Source of the DNA: an uncultured Flavobacteriaceae bacterium
GTDB taxonomy: Bacteria > Bacteroidota > Bacteroidia > Flavobacteriales > Flavobacteriaceae
NCBI GenBank assembly: GCA_938074515.1
Contig: CALJFV010000210.1
Coordinates: 1-5,062 of the forward strand
DNA length: 5,062 nt
Direction of reading: 5' to 3'
In this document: in pieces, positions 1 through 5,062 of the stretch
Position numbering within the stretch: position 1 is the first letter of the stretch
Layout of the letters: each line of letters begins with the position of its first letter
Notes under the pieces: model-generated
Seen by the model: the letters and a program-made list of their open reading frames with translations, nothing else
The model's database searches: none
What the model was told of the DNA's origin: nothing
Made by a program: the position numbers and the translations under genes

Positions 1-1078
1 AGGTTGTAAAGGTAAATACCGATCCTAAGAATGGATTCATCCCCGATATAAACATATGGTGCCCCCAAACAATGGTCGATAAAAAGGCAATGGCAATGAT
101 CGAGGCAACCATAGCACGATATCCGAAGATCGGTTTGCGTGCATTAGTGGCAATGACCTCTGAAGTGATCCCCAAAGCGGGCAATAAAACAATGTAAACT
201 TCAGGGTGGCCCAAGAACCAGAACAAGTGTTCGTAAAGCACTGGAGACCCTCCTTGATTATGTAAAACCTCACCAGCAATATAGATATCACTCAAGAAAA
301 ACGAGGTGCCAAAGCTACGGTCCATGATTAGCATAAGTGCCGCAGATAACAATACAGGGAAGGAAACTACACCGATGATTGCCGTTACAAAGAAAGCCCA
401 AATAGTCAGAGGCAAACGCGTCATGGACATTCCTTTAGTCCTTAGGTTGATCACTGTAACTATATAATTCAATGACCCCAATAAAGATGAAGCGATGAAA
501 ATAGCCATGGACACCAACCAAAGTGTCATCCCTGCTCCTGAGCCAGGAATCGCCTGTGGTAAAGCACTGAGCGGAGGGTATATGGTCCATCCTGCAGAAG
601 CTGGTCCTGCCTCAACAAATAAAGACATAACCATAATCAAGCTCGATAAGAAAAATAACCAGAACGACACCATATTCAAGAATCCTGAAGCCATATCTCG
701 GGCTCCGATTTGCAATGGAATAAGCAGGTTACTAAAGGTCCCACTTAGCCCGGCGGTCAACACAAAAAACACCATAATGGTTCCGTGTATGGTTACCAAA
801 GCCAAGTAAACACTCGGGTCCATGACACCGTCTAATCCCCACTTACCAAGCAATAACTCGTAAATTGGAAATTGTTTGTCTGGCCAAGCCAACTGCAATC
901 TAAAAATTAGAGACATCCCAATACCAATGATCCCCATAAACAAACCTGTAATTAAGTATTGTTTAGAGATCATTTTGTGATCTTGACTAAAGATGTATTT
1001 GGTGACAAAAGTCTCCTTGTGATGATGTCCGTGATCCTCGTGCTGTTCTGCTGCTAAATCGTGTGCGTGTGCTGACAT
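1..1078 (-). CDS. coxA: Cytochrome c oxidase subunit I (heme-copper oxidase catalytic subunit), N-terminal part
   Basis: The first 359 codons of coxA (also ctaD) are present; the gene runs off the left edge in an open frame. The protein binds low-spin heme a and the heme a3-CuB centre, reduces oxygen to water and pumps protons. Visible functional residues are His98 in TIHGTIMVFF (heme a ligand); Asn117, Asp128 and Asn135, matching the D-pathway entry (NLLIPLQIGARDMA and LN); the HPEVY motif with CuB ligand His291, Glu293 and the cross-linked Tyr295; and His340-His341 in WGHHMF, the other CuB ligands. Glu293 within HPEVY places it in the A1 group. The K-pathway Lys and the heme ligand pair near the C-terminus would lie outside the window. 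The start at 1078 follows the coxB stop by 18 bases and begins with a His-rich, soluble stretch before SQDHK and the first helix at about residue 41. Confidence 0.96.
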   Translation of the reverse strand, partial: MSAHAHDLAAEQHEDHGHHHKETFVTKYIFSQDHKMISKQYLITGLFMGIIGIGMSLIFRLQLAWPDKQFPIYELLLGKWGLDGVMDPSVYLALVTIHGTIMVFFVLTAGLSGTFSNLLIPLQIGARDMASGFLNMVSFWLFFLSSLIMVMSLFVEAGPASAGWTIYPPLSALPQAIPGSGAGMTLWLVSMAIFIASSLLGSLNYIVTVINLRTKGMSMTRLPLTIWAFFVTAIIGVVSFPVLLSAALMLIMDRSFGTSFFLSDIYIAGEVLHNQGGSPVLYEHLFWFLGHPEVYIVLLPALGITSEVIATNARKPIFGYRAMVASIIAIAFLSTIVWGHHMFISGMNPFLGSVFTFTT

Positions 1079-1086
1079 ATCTTTTT
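1079..1086 (-). promoter_or_regulatory. A-rich translation initiation region of coxA
   Basis: Directly before the coxA ATG the coding strand reads AAAAAGAT. There is no GGAGG-like Shine-Dalgarno sequence in the 18-base gap after coxB. Short A-rich leaders next to the start codon are common in Bacteroidota, so this probably serves as the initiation context. The same AAAAGATATG string occurs at the actF start. Function is inferred from position and composition only. Confidence 0.35.
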
Positions 1087-1096
1087 GATGTTTTTG

Positions 1097-2161
1097 TTAT
1101 TGTACTACTAAGGTTTTGGATACAGATCCTTGCTCTGCCAACCAAGCCTCAAATTCCTCTTGAGTTTCCACTACAATTTTCATCTGCATATTATAGTGGT
1201 TATTTCCGCAAATCTTGTTACACAATAATAAGTAGTCAAATTCATAAGGCTCCAATGCTTCATCGCCTTTGGCCTCTAGCATTTTACTTTTTTCTCTTCT
1301 GATGGTATTGATGTCTTGAACCTTAGCCACCATATCGTCATTCATGCGCATCTCCTGCGTGGTCATGGTGGGCGTAAAAGCAAATTGAGTCACCATCCCG
1401 GGAACACAGTTCATCTGTGCCCGGAAATGGGGCATATAGGCCGAATGCAATACATCTTGGGAACGCATTTTAAAGAGTATCTTTTTTCCCACAGGAAGAT
1501 GCAGTTCCGATACCACGATATCATCTTGACTGTTCGGATCAGCCAAATCTACCCCCAGTACATTTGACCCCTCAATCAGTCGTACATTGGCGTCTCCTAA
1601 GACATTATCAGTCCCGCTGTATCGTGCGCGCCAATCAAACTGATAAGCGTACAATTCTATGACCATAGGATCTTCGTCGGGCTCGACATTCATAATGTCC
1701 GTCCAAGTAAACAATCCGTAAATAATCAGACCTGCCAACACAATTACAGGAATGATCGTCCAAATAAATTCTAGCTTGTCATTATCGGCAAAGAAGGTTG
1801 CCTTTTGGCCTTGACGTCCATGGTATTTAAAGGCAAAGTAATGCAACAACCACTGAGTGATGATCCCCACCACAAAAATCAGAACCATTGAAATCAACCA
1901 CAATTGATCGATATCTACCCCGTGCTCAGATGCGGCTTGTGGCAAGAATACCTTGCTCCATTTGTAATGCGATATAAAAGCCAAAACATAAATGAACCCA
2001 ACAAACATCAACATCAATTTTCCGTTGATTCGGTTGTCTTGATCATTGGCAATTTCGTCTGAAGTATCCGACTTTGGTTTAGAGAGTTCGAATATTTTGG
2101 ACATTTGCCAGAGCGCAACACCAAAAAGAACGATTACTAATACTACTAAAAATGCGGTCAT
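1097..2161 (-). CDS. coxB: Cytochrome c oxidase subunit II (CuA subunit, aa3 type)
   Basis: The 354-residue product (also called CtaC) receives electrons from cytochrome c and passes them to heme a in subunit I. The cupredoxin domain carries the binuclear CuA ligands: His239 in VLHS, then Cys314, Cys318, His322 and Met325 in a CNKICGNNHYNM segment. Glu131 in LEFIWTIIPV matches the Glu usually placed at the mouth of the K proton pathway. Four hydrophobic segments are seen (about 1-19, 48-66, 87-108, 132-152) instead of the usual two. No CxxCH is present, so there is no fused heme c domain, making this aa3 rather than caa3. Oddities are Lys316 at the usual Glu position between the two Cys ligands, 75 residues between His239 and Cys314 instead of about 35, and Phe175 where a Trp is usual. 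The stop is 18 bases ahead of coxA. Confidence 0.95.
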   Translation of the reverse strand: MTAFLVVLVIVLFGVALWQMSKIFELSKPKSDTSDEIANDQDNRINGKLMLMFVGFIYVLAFISHYKWSKVFLPQAASEHGVDIDQLWLISMVLIFVVGIITQWLLHYFAFKYHGRQGQKATFFADNDKLEFIWTIIPVIVLAGLIIYGLFTWTDIMNVEPDEDPMVIELYAYQFDWRARYSGTDNVLGDANVRLIEGSNVLGVDLADPNSQDDIVVSELHLPVGKKILFKMRSQDVLHSAYMPHFRAQMNCVPGMVTQFAFTPTMTTQEMRMNDDMVAKVQDINTIRREKSKMLEAKGDEALEPYEFDYLLLCNKICGNNHYNMQMKIVVETQEEFEAWLAEQGSVSKTLVVQ

Positions 2162-2185
2162 CGTAAGTCTACTTTATACGTTTAA

Positions 2186-3595
2186 TTAATAATGAAAATG
2201 CTTACTCTCCTTAATAAATGGATTGTTCTTAGCCACTAATGGTGCCTTTGTTAATGTGTTAAATACTACATAGACAAACAATCCAAAGAAGAACATTAAA
2301 GCGCCAATTTCTGGAACACCAATGGTCCAACTTTCACCAACAGTAGCAGGCATAACCATGTTAAAGACGTCTAAATAGTGGCCCGCAAGAATTACAATAC
2401 CGGCCATCACGACAAACCAGTTTACCCGTTTGTAATCACTATTCATGAGTAGTAATAGTGGGAACACAAAATTCATCGCAATCATCCCAAAGAATGGGAG
2501 TTTGTACTGCTCAATTCGGGTCACGAAATAAGTCACTTCTTCTGGAATATCGGCATACCAAATCAGCATAAATTGTGAGAACCATAGGTATGTCCAAAAA
2601 ATACTGAACGCAAACATAAACTTAGCTAAGTCATGAATATGGCTGTCGTTAACTTCTTCGAGGTATCCCTGAGATTTTAGATAAATGGTTACTAAAGCAA
2701 TCACAGTAATGGCGCAAACCATCATTCCTGCAAAAACATACCAACCAAATAGTGTACTGAACCAGTGTGGGTCAAAACTCATGATCCAGTCCCAGGACAT
2801 GATGGACTCTGTAACGATAAAGAATACCAAGAATCCAGCAGAAAGTTTAAAATTTTTCTTGAAAAAACTTTGGTCGTTAGCGTTATCATCGGCCACTGAG
2901 TACTTACGGGATAACCAACGATAGGCATTCCATCCAAGTAGAAACACGATCGCGCGAATCAGAAAAAATGGAATATTTAAATACCCACTCTTTCCGGCAA
3001 TAATTTTGTCGTAATGCGCGCTCTCTGGGTTAACGAGTTCAGGATCCATCCAGTGGAAGATGTGGTTTAAGCCAAAGGCGGAAGCCATCAGCAACACCAA
3101 AACACCAATAGAAGCTACCGGTAAATAACCCGTAACCCCTTCCATAACACGAAAAAGAATTGGAGACCAACCGGCCTGTGCGGCATATTGTATCGCATAA
3201 AAGGCCAAAGCACCCAATGCGATCATGAAAAAGAAAAACGACGCGATGTAAAGTGCTGACCAAGGGCGGTTTTGCATTTGATGCATTACGTGTTCTAAGT
3301 GCTCTTGATGAGCGTCCTGCTCTGAGTGGGACGCTTCATGCCCGACCCCTTCTTGATGGTGCTCTGCTCCAGCGTGTATCTCTGTTTTGTGTTCTTCTGT
3401 ATTGTGGACAGTTGCATGACCTTCCATATCATGGGTTTGAGCAGCGTGCTCTTCTCCATGATGTGAATCGGCCATCATTGCGGCAACCTCTTCGGTGGTC
3501 TTTGGTGCAGACAAAAAACCAGCAACAATTCCTATGGCTCCTAAAACCATAAAAACTAGTGCAAAAACTTTTAATTTATTGGGTAGCGTGTACAT
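2186..3595 (-). CDS. actF: Alternative complex III subunit ActF, polytopic membrane protein with His-rich loop
   Basis: The 469-residue product is the second large membrane subunit of alternative complex III, related to the NrfD-like ActC and often annotated as quinol:cytochrome c oxidoreductase quinone-binding subunit 2. About ten membrane helices are visible (near 10-29, 112-136, 153-176, 204-227, 250-266, 281-305, 323-348, 364-384, 391-413, 425-445). A conserved signature SWDWIMSFDPHWFST (residues 267-281) and the ending KESKHFHY support the call. Between helices 1 and 2 lies a loop with 16 His in residues 45-105. I chose the start at 3595 (MYTLPNKLKV): the upstream in-frame ATG at 3664 would overlap actE by 47 bases and add a basic, uncharacteristic extension, while 3595 follows the actE stop by 22 bases and has an A-rich leader. 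The stop TAA is 24 bases before coxB, which agrees with co-transcription of complex III and the oxidase. Confidence 0.92.
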   Translation of the reverse strand: MYTLPNKLKVFALVFMVLGAIGIVAGFLSAPKTTEEVAAMMADSHHGEEHAAQTHDMEGHATVHNTEEHKTEIHAGAEHHQEGVGHEASHSEQDAHQEHLEHVMHQMQNRPWSALYIASFFFFMIALGALAFYAIQYAAQAGWSPILFRVMEGVTGYLPVASIGVLVLLMASAFGLNHIFHWMDPELVNPESAHYDKIIAGKSGYLNIPFFLIRAIVFLLGWNAYRWLSRKYSVADDNANDQSFFKKNFKLSAGFLVFFIVTESIMSWDWIMSFDPHWFSTLFGWYVFAGMMVCAITVIALVTIYLKSQGYLEEVNDSHIHDLAKFMFAFSIFWTYLWFSQFMLIWYADIPEEVTYFVTRIEQYKLPFFGMIAMNFVFPLLLLMNSDYKRVNWFVVMAGIVILAGHYLDVFNMVMPATVGESWTIGVPEIGALMFFFGLFVYVVFNTLTKAPLVAKNNPFIKESKHFHY

Positions 3596-3602
3596 ATCTT
3601 TT
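3596..3602 (-). promoter_or_regulatory. A-rich translation initiation region of actF
   Basis: The coding strand reads AAAAGAT immediately before the chosen actF ATG, and the 22-base gap to the actE stop has no strong Shine-Dalgarno match. It is identical over the last ten bases, AAAAGATATG, to the coxA start region, which supports 3595 rather than 3664 as the true start. Function is inferred. Confidence 0.35.
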
Positions 3603-3617
3603 GCGATTCTCTTTGTC

Positions 3618-4211
3618 CTATTGTTTTTCTTCAGTTTCAGGCTGGAGTAACGGAGTTCCCTCAAGAGTTGCCTTTAAGTTCATAACGTGTTGGGTAATGG
3701 CCCAACGCTCTTCTTGGTTCGTTTGTGACGCGTAAGAGCCCATTGAGTTCAGTCCATACATTTGAACATGGTAAACACCACCTTCAGTAATCAAACGTCC
3801 TGGATCCGCATAACTTGGGATTCCCAAGATCTTTTTACGCTTAACTAAAATCCCTTGCCCATCTCCCTTTTCTCCGTGACAAACAGCACAGTAAATATCA
3901 TACATGGCTTTTCCCTTTGCTAAACTCTCCTGAGTTACAGCCATAGGGTTCTTCAGCGTGGCCTTGGCATCATTTAATCCTTCGGTCGTATTCGGATAAT
4001 CGTAGGGCTCCCATCCTCGTGGTATTGTTCCATCGACGGGCAACATAGCCTCTTGGCCTGAAGGGAATACGTCATAAGCACCATACGTTTCATAACCTAC
4101 AGGACGATACATATTCGGCATGTATTGATAATTAGGCTTTGCTGAATCAAAACACGAGGTCATGATCAACGCCGCCAGGGTCATTATCGTGAAATTAATC
4201 GTATTCTTCAT
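3618..4211 (-). CDS. actE: Alternative complex III subunit ActE, monoheme cytochrome c lipoprotein
   Basis: The product is a 197-residue membrane-anchored cytochrome c. Residues 1-20 form a lipoprotein signal peptide with a lipobox-like end (IMTSC, lipidated Cys20). A class I cytochrome c domain follows, with the heme-binding motif CAVCH (Cys108, Cys111, His112), a GDGQG turn just after it, and the likely axial ligand Met157 in GLNSMGSYASQ. It should sit on the periplasmic side and carry electrons from the rest of alternative complex III to the CuA centre of Cox2. I chose the start at 4211 over the longer option at 4235: it lies one base after the actD stop (TAATATG) and puts the signal peptide at the N-terminus, whereas the longer form overlaps actD by 23 bases and adds a polar extension. 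The stop TAG at 3620-3618 is 22 bases ahead of the actF start. Confidence 0.93.
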   Translation of the reverse strand: MKNTINFTIMTLAALIMTSCFDSAKPNYQYMPNMYRPVGYETYGAYDVFPSGQEAMLPVDGTIPRGWEPYDYPNTTEGLNDAKATLKNPMAVTQESLAKGKAMYDIYCAVCHGEKGDGQGILVKRKKILGIPSYADPGRLITEGGVYHVQMYGLNSMGSYASQTNQEERWAITQHVMNLKATLEGTPLLQPETEEKQ

Positions 4212-4212
4212 A

Positions 4213-4749
4213 TTAGTGGGCTTGCTCTTGTTCAACTATATTTAATTCTACAGCACCTGTCGACTCCAAAACTTTCATCATGGCATCAACATCGCCATGC
4301 CCAGCATCAATAGCCATAAGAAAATGATCGTCGGTAGTACGTGGGTCAGGGTTTTCAGCTTTTTTGAAAGGCCAAAGTTTACTGCGCATGTAAAAGGTAA
4401 TCACCATAAGGTGGGCCGCAAAAAAGACCGTCATTTCAAACATGATGGGCACGAAAGCCGGCATGTTTTCCAAATAACTGAAACTTGGCTTTCCCCCAAT
4501 GTCTTGTGGCCAGTCCTCAATCATGATAAAATTCATCATCAATACGGCCACAGTTAATCCTAAAACACCGTACATGAATGAGGTAATGGCAATTCGTGTC
4601 CCTTCAAGACCCATAGCCTTGTCTAGTCCATGAACCGGGAACGGGGTGTATATTTCCTCAATATGATAGTGCTCTGCACGAACGGTCTTAACGGCATTCA
4701 TTAAAATATCGTCGTCGTTGTAAAGGGCGTGAATTACTTTCGAGGCCAT
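4213..4749 (-). CDS. actD: Alternative complex III subunit ActD (DUF3341 membrane protein)
   Basis: The 178-residue product matches the DUF3341 family in length and layout. It has a soluble N-terminal domain carrying the conserved stretch TPFPVHGLDKAMGL (residues 35-48), two membrane helices (about 51-74 and 96-120) joined by a short loop, and a soluble C-terminal region containing DDHFLMAID. DUF3341 proteins are the ActD subunit of alternative complex III, an integral membrane subunit without cofactors whose role appears structural. The start at 4749 is chosen because it follows the actC stop by two bases (TAATTATG), and the N-terminus MASKVIHALYNDDD is typical of the family. The stop is one base ahead of the actE start. 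Nothing looks truncated or rearranged. Identity is secure from the motif, the helix pattern and the position between actC and actE. Confidence 0.93.
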   Translation of the reverse strand: MASKVIHALYNDDDILMNAVKTVRAEHYHIEEIYTPFPVHGLDKAMGLEGTRIAITSFMYGVLGLTVAVLMMNFIMIEDWPQDIGGKPSFSYLENMPAFVPIMFEMTVFFAAHLMVITFYMRSKLWPFKKAENPDPRTTDDHFLMAIDAGHGDVDAMMKVLESTGAVELNIVEQEQAH

Positions 4750-4751
4750 AA

Positions 4752-5062
4752 TTAACTATTTTTAGAATTTTTGCCTTTGGCTTTTGGCGCATTCGGCATC
4801 ACATAATGTTTGGCGTCATCTCCTTCTTTTTCGCGTAGTGTTTTATAGGTACTTCCAGAAGTTTTCAGAATTGACTTAACCTCTGCTTGCGCGATCACTG
4901 GGAATGTTCGTGAGTACAATAAGAAGAGTACAAAGAAGAACCCAATAGTTCCAATGAAAATTCCGATATCGACAAAAGTCGGTGAAAACATGGTCCAGGA
5001 CGAGGTCAAGTAATCGCGGTGCAATGAGGTCACAATGATTACAAAACGCTCAAACCACATAC
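4752..5062 (-). CDS. actC: Alternative complex III subunit ActC, NrfD/PsrC-like, C-terminal part only
   Basis: This is the 3' end of a gene that continues past the right edge; about 103 codons are visible, ending in TAA at 4754-4752. The segment with key residues MWFERF followed by TSLHRDYL is typical of the last part of the NrfD/PsrC-like quinol-binding membrane subunit of alternative complex III. One membrane helix is visible after it (about residues 29-49 counted from the Met at 5060), then a hydrophilic tail rich in Lys, Ser and Asn. The Met at 5060 is internal, not a start, because the reading frame is open to the edge and the family is normally more than 400 residues with about ten helices. 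In the complex, ActC spans the membrane, takes part in menaquinol oxidation and contacts the iron-sulfur protein ActB. The stop lies two bases before the actD start, so the two are probably translationally coupled. Confidence 0.9.
   Translation of the reverse strand, partial: MWFERFVIIVTSLHRDYLTSSWTMFSPTFVDIGIFIGTIGFFFVLFLLYSRTFPVIAQAEVKSILKTSGSTYKTLREKEGDDAKHYVMPNAPKAKGKNSKNS

Noticed and set aside
37..291. 84-residue minus-strand reading frame
   Set aside because: It lies in another frame inside coxA, whose own frame carries the HPEVY and WGHHMF motifs across the same bases.
495..809. 104-residue plus-strand reading frame
   Set aside because: It is antisense to the conserved coding part of coxA and has no recognisable domain.
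2180..2191. AT-rich palindrome-like TTAATTAA between actF and coxB, considered as a regulatory site
   Set aside because: It straddles the actF stop codon, is short, expected by chance in AT-rich DNA, and has no stem-loop with T-run or Bacteroidota promoter pattern next to it.
3039..3263. 74-residue minus-strand reading frame within actF
   Set aside because: Out-of-frame shadow of conserved ActF helices.
3253..3552. 99-residue plus-strand reading frame opposite the ActF His-rich loop
   Set aside because: The Leu/Arg/Gln-rich composition is what the complement of His/Glu-rich codons gives; there is no domain or plausible start context.
3596..3664. Longer actF starting at 3664 (23 additional N-terminal residues, RELRYSSLKLKKNN...)
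   Set aside because: It overlaps the end of actE by 47 bases, gives a basic non-membrane extension before the first helix, and the ATG at 3595 begins with the N-terminus expected for the family.
4212..4235. Longer actE starting at 4235
   Set aside because: It overlaps actD by 23 bases and places eight polar residues ahead of a complete lipoprotein signal peptide that starts at 4211.
1..5062. Search for a novel system, mobile element, RNA gene, CRISPR array, promoter or terminator
   Set aside because: Essentially every base belongs to one of six well-recognised respiratory genes; gaps are at most 24 bases, with no direct or inverted repeats of note and no foreign-looking segment.

Overview
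This window is a contiguous, minus-strand piece of a respiratory-chain operon from a member of the Bacteroidota, most likely a flavobacterium-type aerobe. Three things suggest this: the gene order actC-actD-actE-actF-coxB-coxA; protein sequences that closely resemble my recollection of flavobacterial Act and Cox proteins (for example the ActF C-terminus ending in KESKHFHY and the Cox2 signature CNKICG); and A-rich translation start regions without a strong Shine-Dalgarno sequence. I cannot name the genus.

Layout, read in the direction of transcription from high to low coordinates: the C-terminal end of actC (NrfD/PsrC-like membrane subunit, cut by the right edge, 5062-4752); actD (DUF3341 membrane subunit, 4749-4213); actE (monoheme cytochrome c lipoprotein, 4211-3618); actF (second quinol-oxidoreductase-type membrane subunit with a His-rich loop, 3595-2186); coxB (cytochrome c oxidase subunit II with the CuA site, 2161-1097); and the N-terminal 359 codons of coxA (heme-copper oxidase subunit I, 1078-1, cut by the left edge). 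Gaps between genes are only 1 to 24 bases, so there is no non-coding stretch of any size and no room for an internal terminator.

Together these genes encode alternative complex III (ActC to ActF here; ActA and ActB would be expected upstream of the right edge) and the core of an aa3-type cytochrome c oxidase. Alternative complex III oxidises menaquinol and passes electrons through its c-type hemes, including the one on ActE, to the CuA centre of Cox2 and then to heme a and the heme a3-CuB centre of Cox1, where oxygen is reduced. Cox2 has no fused cytochrome c domain, which fits direct electron transfer from ActE in an ACIII-oxidase supercomplex.

I found no mobile element, RNA gene, CRISPR array or clearly undescribed system. 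The points worth a second look are local protein features: a 16-histidine loop in ActF, a His-rich Cox1 N-terminus, and a divergent CuA domain in Cox2 (the usual Glu replaced by Lys, a long insertion between copper ligands, and extra N-terminal membrane segments).
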